Source: Cherax quadricarinatus (lineage: Eukaryota; Arthropoda; Malacostraca; Decapoda; Parastacidae). From it: a DNA stretch of 64,000 bases. Location of the stretch: NCBI RefSeq assembly GCF_038502225.1, contig NW_027196491.1, forward strand, positions 1 to 64,000. Direction: 5' to 3'. A program made the translations under genes and the position numbers. Of this stretch, positions 47,953 through 57,912 are shown in pieces (positions within the stretch are counted from its first letter, which is position 1; every line of letters begins with the position of its first letter). The notes below the pieces were generated by a model. It was not told the origin of the DNA. It saw only the letters and a program-made list of their open reading frames with translations, and ran no database searches.

Positions 47953-48925
47953 CAAGTATTCCCTTATCCACTGTAGTGCCTTCCCTGTTATGCCTGCTTG
48001 GTCCTCCAATTTTTGCACTAATCTCTTGCGTGGAACTGTGTCAAACGCCTTCTTGCAGTCCAAGAAAATGCCATCCACTTACCCCTCTCTCTCTTGTCTT
48101 ACTGCTGTCACCATGTCATAGAACTCCAGTAGGTTTGTGACACAGGATTTCCCGTCCCTGAAAACTTGTTGGCTGCTGTTGATGAGATCATTCCTTTCTA
48201 GGTGCTCCACCACTCTTCTCCTGATAATCTTCTCCATGACTTTGCATGCTATACATGTCAGTGACACTGGTCTGCAGTTTAGTGCTTCACGTCTGTCTCC
48301 TTTTTTAAAGATTGGGACTACATTTGCTGTCTTCCATGCCTCAGGCAATCTCACTGTTTCGATAGATGTATTGAATATTGTTGTTAGGGGTACACATAGC
48401 GCCTCTGCTCCCTCTCTCAGGACCCATGGAGAGATGTTATCCGGCCCCATTGCCTTTGAGGTATCTAGCTCACTCAGAAGCCTCTTCACTTCTTCCTCGG
48501 TTGTGTGTACTGTGTCCAGCACTTGGTGGTGTACCCCACCACTCCGTCTTTCTGGAGCCCCTTCTGTCTCCTCTGTGAACACTTCTTTGAATCTCTTGCC
48601 GAGTTCCTCACAACTTCACGGTCATTTCTTGTGGTCTCTCCTCCTCCCTTCCTTAGCCTGATTACCTGTCAGATTTGGCTTTCGCAGCTATGTCGTTTTC
48701 ATATTGTCGTTGGGCCTCCTTTCTTATCAGTGCATATTCATTTCTGGCTCTACGACTGCTCTCCTTATTCTCCTGGGTCCTTTGCCTTCTGTACTTCTTC
48801 CATTCCCTAGCACACTTGGTTTTTGCCTCCCTGCACCTTTGGGTGAACCATGGGCTCATCCTGGCTTTTTCATTATTCCTGTTACCCTTGGGTACAAACC
48901 TCTCCTCAGCCTTTGTGTTCGCTAA
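47953..48925 (-). pseudogene. LINE ORF2 linker and RT fragment, antisense
   Basis: From 48925 downwards the minus strand reads ERFVPKGNRNN, MSPWFTQRCREAKTKCAREW, KKYRRQRTQENKESSRRARN, then RT fingers SELDTSKAMGPDNISPWVLR and EAWKTANVVPIFKKGDRREA. It continues with LTCIACKVMEKIIRRRVVEH, IFLDCKKAFDTVPRKRL and GITGKALQWIREYLS, and stops dead at 47953 in the satellite before motif B and FADD. It belongs to the (AC)n-tailed family of 30.7-39.6 kb and is less decayed; a stop separates QEREG from VDGIFLD. Truncation at both ends suggests recombination with the satellite. Confidence 0.8.
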
Positions 48926-49277
48926 AGATGCTCATCACTGACTAACTTTTGCTAATTGTTATACACTTATTATTCCATTTAGAAAAAAAATCCCTCGCCA
49001 TTTGGCACATTAATCACCATGCTCTCACTGTTAACCGAGGTGTTCTTCTGTTCAGCATGCAATGACGGTGTCGTGAGCGGCCACTTCCTCCCCCAACCCC
49101 CGACCCCCGACCCCGGCCGGACGCAGACGTAAACAAAACCTCCTCCACACCACCGCAGGCAGGATCCCCTCACCACCGCTACTCCCCAAATCCCAACATG
49201 CACACTGCACTTTCACTGATACAGAAGCAACGGTCTGATGCAGAAGACTGTCTCATCTCTGTAATCTCCGGTGGATA

Positions 49278-49352
<75 letters not shown>

Positions 49353-49660
49353 ATATATCATTGATTTTAAGTGTTATTAAATAAAATTAAACTTAGTTTT
49401 TTTAATCAGTAATTATTCCAAAAACTTATACATTCTTTTTAGTGAACAAAGAACAGTCATCTAATTGTTCAAAACTACATATACATCTATTAAATTCGCC
49501 TCTCTCACTCTAAATTGCTGTATGTTGCAGGTATTCAAAATTTCCTCAAAACTAAAAATTAAAGATGTCGAGGTCTTTCCGAAAGACCGGGAATAAAACT
49601 GATACCTTTTTCTAGATTTTAAAAAGGGGGCGGTGGTACACGTACCCCCTATCCTGAAGG
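48926..49660. repeat. Spacer with (TA)n tract
   Basis: 48926-49275 is unassigned; it includes a C-rich run near 49090-49125. (TA)n occupies about 49280-49352. The AT-rich rest shows nothing recognisable. Confidence 0.5.
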
Positions 49661-49664
49661 GATC

Positions 49665-50010
49665 CTGAAGGGCAAGTAAGCAGGGAAGATAGGCAGAGGG
49701 CAAGCAGGCAATCAAGCCAGGCAGGAAGCAGGCAAGCTGCGGGATATGTATCAGGCATAGGGAACAGGCTGATGGTAGGCAGGCACAGTGCTGGTAGGCA
49801 GGATGTGTGTGGGCATGCAGAAGGGATAGACAACAGGGATGCAGACAAGCAGAAGTCACGCAGGCAGAGGACAAGCATGCACGGGGACAACAGGTAGAAT
49901 AGGAAAACTGCACACGGTTAAGGACAGGCAGTGGACTAGCAGGCATAGGAGAGAGGCAGATGGAACAGGCCGAAGCCAGGTAGCAGAAGGCAAGCAGGCA
50001 GAGGAGACAT
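49665..50010. repeat. Degenerate GCAGGCA-rich tract
   Basis: Purine-rich sequence with recurrent GCAGGCA, GGCAAGCAGGCA and AGGCAGA motifs at irregular spacing, an old decayed minisatellite. Minus-strand Ser/Cys/Leu-rich frames are by-products. Confidence 0.6.
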
Positions 50011-50863
50011 AATGTTGGAACATGTAAAGGAGGTTAGTGTTCTTTGCTCCTGTGAAGCCGTAAACAGGTTGCAGAGCTCCAAGAAGGAAACAAGATTTTT
50101 TTTTCCTGTTTTGAACAGTAAGTTGTATCTGCCTGAGTATACCTGTCTGCTCGTCTCAGGTCTCTCTCTCTCTCACCCTCCTTCCTCTCTGAATTGCACT
50201 CGTTCAACCGTAACAAACAAAAAAACAATAAGTTTCTCCAAGTAACAAAAGAATCTCTGTTCAATTCAGCAACTTCGTTGAGCGAGTCTGTCCTTTACTC
50301 CGGTCACTGATGAAAACGTGGATCAGTAACAGCTGCAACTCTGACTCAATAGCCTCGGACAATAAAGACCCCAGAGGAACACAACTGATGCCGGGTTATC
50401 GCAGATTCTCGGGTATATTTTTCTCATTCCAATTGTTGTCGGATTATCGCGAATTCTTGTGTCTATTTTTACTCCCCTCCAAACTATAGGATTCAAAAAA
50501 TCCTCTTAACTGGTTAAGAGGAAAGACTACAAAACAAAGGCCGCCGAACCTTGCCTCATTATCACCTCTTTTTGCTTGTCTGCAACCTGCTGCTAGCCCA
50601 CCTCACTCCCTCCCTCAGTTCCTCTCTACCCGCCAGTAAAATCCAACCATCCCAACTAACCTCCTCCTCTCTGTCCCTTCCTCCCTAATTCCCATTTTCT
50701 ATTATTTGTGCCTTTATCTCTTTTTTTCTAAGCTGCTCAATAAAACTGTTTTTTTACTGTTCCAGATTAGTTTCATCGTTACCGTGAACTCCTGGATCCC
50801 TTGAAGCTACTTTTTACCAACAACTTTTACGACTGAAACAAATTCCAGCACACATACACACAC

Positions 50864-50865
<2 letters not shown>
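50011..50865. other. No recognisable feature
   Basis: Short open frames only, with a (CT)n-like patch near 50160-50175. No element or gene signature. Confidence 0.35.
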
Positions 50866-50867
<2 letters not shown>

Positions 50868-50924
<57 letters not shown>

Positions 50925-50925
50925 C
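50868..50925. repeat. (TA)n microsatellite at LINE 3' edge
   Basis: About 58 bp of (TA)n with one CA interruption directly abuts the truncated 3' end of the RTE-like ORF. Confidence 0.95.
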
Positions 50926-52926
50926 TGATACACTCTTGAAGTCATTCTGTTTCGCTCCATTCTCTCTACATGTCCGAACCACCTCAACAACCCTTCCTCA
51001 GCCCTCTGGACAACAGTTTTGGTAATCCCGCACCTCCTCCTAACTTCCAAACTACGAATTCTCTGCATTATATTCACACCACACATTGCCCTCAGACATG
51101 ACATCTCCACTGCCTCCAGCCTTCTCCTCGCTGCAACATTCATCACCCACGCTTCACACCCATATAAGAGCGTTGGTAAAACTATACTCTCATACATTCC
51201 CCTCTTTGCCTCCAAGGACAAAGTTCTTTGTCTCCACAGACTCCTAAGTGCACCACTCACTCTTTTTCCCTCATCAATTCTATGATTCACCTCATCTTTC
51301 ATAGACCCATCCGCTGACACGTCCACTCCCAAATATCTGAATACGTTCACCTCCTCCATACTCTCTCCCTCCAATCTGATATTCAATCTTTCATCACCTA
51401 ATCTTTTTGTTATCCTCATAACCTTACTCTTTCCTGTATTCACCTTTAATTTTCTTCTTTTGCACACCCTACCAAATTCATCCACCAATCTCTGCAACTT
51501 CTCTTCAGAATCTCCCAAGAGCACAGTGTCATCGGCAAAGAGCAGCTGTGACAACTCCCACTTTGTGTGTGATTCTTTATCTTTTAACTCCACGCCTCTT
51601 GCCAAGACCCTCGCATTTACTTCTCTTACAACCCCATCTATAAATATATTAAACAACCACGGTGACATCACACATCCTTGTCTAAGGCCTACTTTTACTG
51701 GGAAAAAATTTCCCTCTTTCCTACATACTCTAACTTGAGCCTCACTATCCTCGTAAAAACTCTTCACTGCTTTCAGTAACCTACCTCCTACACCATACAC
51801 TTGCAACATCTGCCACATTGCCCCCCTATCCACCCTGTCATACGCCTTTTCCAAATCCATAAATGCCACAAAGACCTCTTTAGCCTTATCTAAATACTGT
51901 TCACTTATATGTTTCACTGTAAACACCTGGTCCACACACCCCCTACCTTTCCTAAAGCCTCCTTGTTCATCTGCTATCCTATTCTCCGTCTTACTCTTAA
52001 TTCTTTCAATTATAACTCTACCATACACTTTACCAGGTACACTCAACAGACTTATCCCCCTATAATTTTTGCACTCTCTTTTATCCCCTTTGCCTTTATA
52101 CAAAGGAACTATGCATGCTCTCTGCCAATCCCTAGGTACCTTACCCTCTTCCATACATTTATTAAATAATTGCACCAACCACTCCAAAACTATATCCCCA
52201 CCTGCTTTTAACATTTCTATCTTTATCCCATCAATCCCGGCTGCCTTACCCCCTTTCATTTTACCTACTGCCTCACGAACTTCCCCCACACTCACAACTG
52301 GCTCTTCCTCACTCCTACAAGATGTTATTCCTCCTTGCCCTATACACGAAATCACAGCTTCCCTATCTTCATCAACATTTAACAATTCCTCAAAATATTC
52401 CTTCCATCTTCCCAATACCTCTACCTCTCCATTTAATAACTCTCCTCTCCTATTTTTAACTGACAAATCCATTTGTTCTCTAGGCTTTCTTAACTTGTTA
52501 ATCTCACTCCAAAACTTTTTCTTATTTTCAACAAAATTTGTTGATAACATCTCACCCACTCTCTCATTTGCTCTCTTTTTACATTGCTTCACCACTCTCT
52601 TAACTTCTCTCTTTTTCTCCATATACTCTTCCCTCCTTGCATCACTTCTACTTTGTAAAAACTTCTCATATGCTAACTTTTTCTCCCTTACTACTCTCTT
52701 TACATCATCATTCCACCAATCACTCCTCTTCCCTCCTGCACCCACTTTCCTGTAACCACAAACTTCTGCTGAACACTCTAACACTACATTTTTAAACCTA
52801 CCCCATACCTCTTCGACCCCATTGCCTATGCTCTCATTAGCCCATCTATCCTCCAATAGCTGTTTATATCTTACCCTAACTGCCTCCTCTTTTAGTTTAT
52901 AAACCTTCACCTCTCTCTTCCCTGTA
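50926..52926 (-). CDS. RTE-like LINE reverse transcriptase, open but truncated
   Basis: An uninterrupted minus-strand frame of about 665 codons lies inside a longer 747-codon frame (50814-53057). The longer frame's first 45 or so and last 30 or so codons come from a MITE piece and (TA)n, not from the LINE. The LINE part starts GKREVKVYKLKEEAV. It has a basic linker (DWWNDDVKRVVREKKLAYEK), RT fingers (GGKAAGIDGIKIEML), motif A (VAFMDLEKAYDRV, about residue 399 of the long frame), motif B (GLRQGCVMSPWLFN, about 457), motif C LLFADDTVLL with both aspartates (about 507), and thumb (GMYESIVLPTLLYGCEAW). The tail stops at NRMTSRVY, before the RGRPRKGW end seen at 9760. No endonuclease is present. 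It is probably a recent dead-on-arrival copy; clade RTE-like is from overall motif style. Confidence 0.75.
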
Positions 52927-53220
52927 TATGTATATATATATATATTGCATGTCGTGCCGGATAGGTAAAACTTGAGAATTTGGCTTAAATAGCAACGCTC
53001 TTCTTGCCGAATAAGGCAAGCGAAAACTTGTGCATGTAATAATTTGGCAAAATTCATTCTGAGCCTAAAAAAAAATATATTTCTTTGTGTTTGTTTAGTA
53101 TTAAATTATTGTAAATTTATCTAAAATATATTTAGTTGGATTAGGCTAAATTAAATTACACTTGTTATAATAAGGTTTGGCAAGTTTTCTAAGGATCCTT
53201 TGGTACAAAATTGTTATTTA
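52927..53220 (+). mobile_element. (TA)n and one-ended MITE copy
   Basis: (TA)n at about 52927-52945 is followed by GTCGTGCCGGATAGG (52951) and the MITE interior (TTTGGCTTAAATAGCAACGC, TATTAAATTATTGTAAA, AAGTTTTCTAAGGATCC). The same left end and interior occur in reverse order at 25328-25639. The other terminal inverted repeat is missing after about 53220. Confidence 0.6.
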
Positions 53221-53284
53221 TTACATTAAATTTATTACAAATTATTATTTATTACATTACATTTATTACATTATTTCTGCACTT

Positions 53285-53475
53285 CCCATCTTCGGGACTC
53301 AAGTCCTAGAGATGGGAAGTACAGTGTCCGCACTCTGAAGAAGGGGTGTTATTGTTGCAGTTTTATAAGTGTAGTGTAAGGATGCCTCTGACAAGACAGT
53401 GATGGAATGAATGATTAAAGTTTTTCTTTTTCGGACCACCCTACTTTGGTGGGAACCGGCCGATGTGTTAATAAT
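53285..53475 (+). repeat. RTE-like LINE 3' UTR fragment
   Basis: GAGATGGGAAGTACAGTGTC, ACTCTGAAGAAGGGGTGTTA, GACAAGACAGTGATGGAATG and GGTGGGAACCGGCCGATGTG, ending TTAATAATATATATC. It is the same 3' UTR as at 9965-10150 without any ORF. Confidence 0.75.
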
Positions 53476-53489
53476 ATATATCTTCTTTC

Positions 53490-53945
53490 AACGTACCAGC
53501 TGTATCCCACCGAGGCGGGGTGGCCCAAAAGAAAAAAACTAAAGTTTCTCTTTTTAAATTTAGTAATATATACAGGAGAAGGGGTTACTAGCCCCTTGCT
53601 CCCGGCATTTTAGTCGCCTCTTACGACACGCATGGCTTACGGAGGAAGAATTCTGTTCCACTTCCCCATGGAGGTAAGAGGAAATAAACAAGAACAAGAA
53701 CTAGAAAGAAAATAGAAGAAAACCCAGAGGGGTGTATGTGTATATATATGCTTGTACATGTATGTGTAGTGTGACCTAAATGCAAGTAGAAGTAGCAAGA
53801 CATACCTGAAATCTTGCATGTTTATGAGACAGACAAAAGACACCAGCAATCCTACCATCATGTAAAACAATTACAGGCTTTCGTTGTACACTCACTTGGC
53901 AGGACGGTAGTACCTCCCTGGGAGGTTGCTGTTTACCAACCTACT
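53490..53945 (-). repeat. Dispersed repeat with GTCGTAAGAGGCGACTAAAA block
   Basis: Read on the minus strand: TAAGCCATGCGTGTCGTAAG, AGGCGACTAAAATGCCGG, GGGGCTAGTAACCCCTTCTC. A GTCGTAAnAGGCGACTAAAA block is found near the 5' part of several LINE families, so this may be a 5' UTR piece of the neighbouring RTE-like LINE. That identification is from general knowledge and uncertain. The piece up to 53945 has no other signature. Confidence 0.4.
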
Positions 53946-53949
53946 ACCT

Positions 53950-53970
53950 ATATATATATATATATATATA

Positions 53971-54015
<45 letters not shown>

Positions 54016-54179
54016 GGTCCACCTCTGGTGTATAATGTGGGACCCATAGTCTCGGAGAAGTGGATAAAATGGCTTCAAGGAAGAATATTTGGATTTTTTC
54101 CTTAAGCCGTTTGAATATTTCACTTCCACTACCATCCCATGGTGGGAATCGGCTGATGTGTTAATGAATAATATATATA

Positions 54180-54246
<67 letters not shown>
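53950..54246. repeat. Two (TA)n tracts around a LINE 3' UTR scrap
   Basis: (TA)n at 53951-54014 and 54170-54246. Between them, CCCATGGTGGGAATCGGCTG and ATGTGTTAATGAATAAT (54131-54170) are the end of the RTE-like LINE 3' UTR, again running into (TA)n. Confidence 0.8.
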
Positions 54247-54248
<2 letters not shown>

Positions 54249-54460
54249 CATCATCATTCACTCCATCACTGTCTTTTCAGAGGCATGCTTACACTATAGT
54301 TATAAAACTGCAACATTAAGACACCTCCTTCAGAGTGCAGACACTGTACTTCCCCTCTCCAGGACTCATGTCCGGCTTGTCGGTTTCCCTGAATCTCTTC
54401 ATAAATGTTACTTTGCTCACACCCCAACAGTACATCAAGTATCAAAAACCATGTTATATA
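54247..54460 (-). repeat. RTE-like LINE 3' UTR fragment, antisense
   Basis: On the minus strand: GTGAGCAAAGTAACATTTAT, GAGATTCAGGGAAACCGACA, GTACAGTGTCTGCACTCTGA, GACAGTGATGGAGTGAATGA. It matches 9909-10080 and stops at (TA)n on its 3' side. Confidence 0.8.
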
Positions 54461-54472
54461 CATATATATATA

Positions 54473-54473
<1 letters not shown>

Positions 54474-54504
<31 letters not shown>
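54474..54504. repeat. (GT)n microsatellite
   Basis: About 29 bp of (GT)n after a short (TA)n. Confidence 0.9.
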
Positions 54505-54506
<2 letters not shown>

Positions 54507-54514
54507 AATTATTG

Positions 54515-54640
54515 TAACCACGAACAAGTGGTATTGATCAATAACAACACTGCAACCAGACAAGGACTCGAACCCTTGTTCTTTCGGCCCGCCTCATGGT
54601 GAGCGAAAACCACATGACGCTCTAACCGACAGGGCCACTG
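54515..54640 (-). mobile_element. tRNA-derived SINE head
   Basis: On the minus strand: A-box-like TGTCGGTTAGAGCGTCATG (about 54630) and B-box GGGTTCGAGTCCTTG (54567-54581), followed by GTCTGGTTGCAGTGTTGTTA. An intervening stretch (CGCTCACCATGAGGCGGGCC) makes the spacing longer than in a tRNA. It directly joins the LTR-like element at 54640. Confidence 0.55.
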
Positions 54641-55075
54641 TGGCATGCAAAGAGTATGTAACCTTTATTCGGCGCATGTACACACCCTCATTAAAAGGCT
54701 AACTCCCCAACCAGTGAACCGGGTGCTAAGAGTCGGACGATGGGGCCCCATGGTCAGATCAGTATCTAGGTTCAGCCAATTAGAAGGTGGATGTGGCAGT
54801 TGTGGAGGTGGCTTGGTTACCACTCACGTTTCCACCCATGTCATTTACATTTGAGAGCTGGTGGAAGCACGGTCTGTTCTCTAATAGCATTAATTCTGCT
54901 TGATTACCGTGGCGTGCACTAATACTATTGCTGTACATAGTGTCTATAGTGTACGTACTGCTGTTTATACTTGGTAAAGGATAATATAAGTCAAAGTCAT
55001 TCAGCTGTGTTTATTTTGCTCACTTTACACCCAGGATAACAGGACTTTTTGTTCCTGGGTCATAATAACCACCAA
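54641..55075 (-). mobile_element. LTR-like dispersed element, second copy
   Basis: Reverse-complement relative of 14171-14604: GTGGCATGCAAAGAGTATG, TTCGGCGCATGTACACACCC, GGTGGAAGCACGGTCTGTTC, TTGCTGTACATAGTGTCTA, CACCCAGGATAACAGG. Similar length and endpoints in an unrelated context support a discrete mobile unit, probably a solo LTR. Confidence 0.5.
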
Positions 55076-55319
55076 ATCCTAAATGAATCACGCACCCAGC
55101 AGAGCTAATTGTTTTACTGTGATCCAAGGACATACAGTTGTATTGATGCCTCTGAGGTAATTTCATTCTACTCCCCGTTTGGTGTACTAGCCTCAGCAAG
55201 CAGTATTTTATTTAACTGTGACCACGTGCTTCTTGTAGGACTTGGTGATCCTGTAGGTTAGAGTGTCATGCACATTTTTACTCGAGTTAATGTGTGTTGT
55301 AAAAGATAACTTCTGGTGA

Positions 55320-55910
55320 TAGTGTATTAATTAATGGTGGTGTATTAATGATGGTGAAGGAATATGTTGTTGATGTATTGCTGGTGATGAAAGGTGTTGG
55401 TGGTGGGTGGTGATGAATTAATGTGTTATTAAAGATAAGAGTTGGTGATGGAGAGTGTTAGTGGTGGTGGTGTTGGTGGTGCATTAGTGTTGGTGGTGAA
55501 GGGTGTTGGTGGTGAAGGATGTTGGTGGTGTATTAGTGTCGGTGGTGAAGGGTGTTGGTGGTGATGGTGGTTGGTGGTGATGGTGGTTGGTGGTGATGGT
55601 GGTTGATGGTGATGGTTGGTGGTGATGGTGGTTGGTAGCGATGGTGGAGGGCGGGGGATGGTGGTTGGTGGTGATGGCTGGTGGTGACGGTGGTTGATGG
55701 TGATGGTTGGTGATGATGGTGTTTGGTGGTGATGCTAGTTGGTGGTGATGCTGGTTGGTGGTGATGCTAGTTGGTGGTGATGCTGGTTGGTGGTGATACT
55801 GGTTGGTGGTGGTGCTGGTTGGATGTGACGGTTGGTGGTGGATGGTGGTAGTGGTTGGTGGTGATGCTGCATAGTGGTGACTATGGTTAGTGGTGGCTGA
55901 TGATTGTGGC
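55320..55910. repeat. (GGTGAT/GGTGGT/GGTTGGT)n purine-rich repeat
   Basis: Imperfect short tandem repeat of GGTGGTGATGGTGGTTGGT type, strongly G+T biased on the plus strand. The minus-strand HHQPPSPPT-like frame is an artefact. Confidence 0.9.
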
Positions 55911-56142
55911 TGGTGTCGACAAGTCTCTCTGTCTTCCACACCCAAGCAGTTACATTTAAACATCTTGGAGTAGTTATGGAGTGGGTTCTCACCTGTCTCC
56001 TCTCACCTAGTCCCCCACGAATTCCTATAATTACCTAAAAAAAATTAGTACACAACAATAACTTACCTGGATTACACTTATCCCTCCCCAAGGGTGTTAC
56101 TTAATTATTGTCCCTTTAATGACAGAATATCACAGCTGACGC

Positions 56143-56145
56143 GCG

Positions 56146-56201
<56 letters not shown>
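56143..56201. repeat. (AC)n microsatellite
   Basis: About 48 bp of (AC)n preceded by GCGCGCACGC. Confidence 0.95.
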
Positions 56202-56299
56202 ATCTTAGTTTCCACCACAGAAGTTGTCACTCAATATTTTCCTTCCATAAATACTTCCAAGAAGACATTTCGCATAACATCCGTCGCTGTATCCAACCT

Positions 56300-57797
56300 A
56301 CCACCTCTTACCTTCCTCTTACCTTCCTCTTACCTTCTTCTTACCTTCCTCTTACCTTCCTCTTACCTTCCTCTTACCTTCCTCTTACCTTCCTCTTACC
56401 TTCCTCTTACCTTCTTACATTTTCACCTTCTTATATTCCTCTTATCTCCTTCCCTTTTTCTTACCTTCTTCTCTTCTTCTTCCCTTTTTCTTACTTTCTT
56501 CTTCCCTTATCTTCTTTATACCTTCTTCTTCTCTTCTTACCTTCTTCATACCATCTTCTTCCTTTATCTTCTTCCCTTATCTTCTTTATACCTTCTTCTC
56601 TTCTTCTTACCTTCTTCGTTCCTTCTTCCCTTTTTACCTTCTTCATACCATCTTCTTCCTTTATCTTCTTCCCTTCTTATTTTCTTCCCGTCTTCTTACC
56701 TTCTTCTTTTCCTCTTTCCTTCTTCTTACTTTCTTCTTCCCTTCTTACCTTCATCTTGCCTTGTTCTTCCCTTCTTACTTTCTTCTTACCATCTTCCCTT
56801 CCTCTTCCCTTCATCTTACCTTCTTCCCTTTTTCTTACCTTCTTCCCTTCCTCTTCATTTAATCTTACATTGTTCTTCCCATCTGCATACCTTCTTCTTA
56901 CCTTCTTCTTCCCTTCTTACCTTCTTCCCTTCTCACCTTTTTCCCTTCTTCATACCATCTTTTTCCCTCCTTCTTACCTTCTTCCCTTCTTCATACACAT
57001 CTTCTTCCCTTCTTCTTACCTTCTTCCCTTCTTCATACACATCTTCTTCCCTTCTTCTTACCTTCTTCCCTTCTTCATGCACATCTTCTTCCCTTCTTCA
57101 TGCACATCTTCTTCCCTTCTTCTTACCTTCTTCCCTTCTTCTCACCTTCTTCCCTTCTTATTACCATCTTCTTCCCTTCTTCTTACCTTCTTCCCTTCTT
57201 CTTACCTTCTTCCCTTCTTCTCACCTTCTTCCCTTCTTCTTACCATCTTCTTCCCTTCTTCTTACCATCTTCTTCCCTTCTTCTTCCCTTCTTCTTACCA
57301 TCTTCTTACCATCTTCTTACCATCTTCTTCCCTTCTTCTTCCCTTCTTCTTCCCTTCTTCTTACCATCTTCTTACCATCTTCTCCCCTTCTTCTTACCTT
57401 CCTCTCCGGTTTTTACCTTCTTCTTCCCTTCTTCTTACCTTCTTCCCTTCTTCTTACCTTCTTCCCTTCTTCTTACCATCTTCTTCCCTTCTTCTTCCCT
57501 TCTTCTTACCATCTTCTTACCATCTTCTTCCCTTCTTCTTACCATCTTCTTACCATCTTCTTACCATCTTCTTACCATCTTCTTACCATCTTCTTACCAT
57601 CTTCTTACCATCTTCTTACCATCTTCTCCCCTTCTTCTTACCATCTTCTTACCATCTTCTTACCATCTTCTTACCATCTTCTTACCATCTTCTTACCATC
57701 TTCTTACCATCTTCTTACCATCTTCTTACCATCTTCTTACCATCTTCTTACCATCTTCTTACCATCTTCTTACCATCTTCTCCCCTTCTTCTTACCT
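56300..57797. repeat. Polypyrimidine minisatellite, about 1.5 kb
   Basis: The plus strand is almost pure C/T with sparse A. Units include CCTCTTACCTT (left), TTCTTCCCTTCTTCTTACC (middle) and a clean 11-bp TTCTTACCATC array on the right (about 57530-57780). Long Ser/Leu/Phe/Pro frames (up to 575 codons) cover it in all three plus frames; identical content in three frames shows these are not genes. Confidence 0.95.
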
Positions 57798-57912
57798 TCT
57801 CATCAAACATGTTTTCCATAATTATTTCCCACTACACAATAACTTCTACATTACATTACTCTACCAATTGACACTTCTCGGTTACCTGTGACGTCACACT
57901 ACCTGTTGATAT

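Noticed and set aside
50814..53057. The full 747-codon frame as one protein
   Set aside because: The first 45 or so codons are antisense MITE plus (TA)n and the last 30 or so are (TA)n and (CA)n; only the middle is reverse transcriptase.
53590..53650. rRNA fragment
   Set aside because: The GCCTCTTACGACACGCATGG stretch looked rRNA-like at first, but it fits the LINE-associated GTCGTAAGAGGCGACTAAAA block and there is no surrounding rRNA sequence.
56094..57891. 575-codon Ser/Leu/Pro/Phe frame
   Set aside because: A by-product of polypyrimidine sequence, equally open in all three plus frames.
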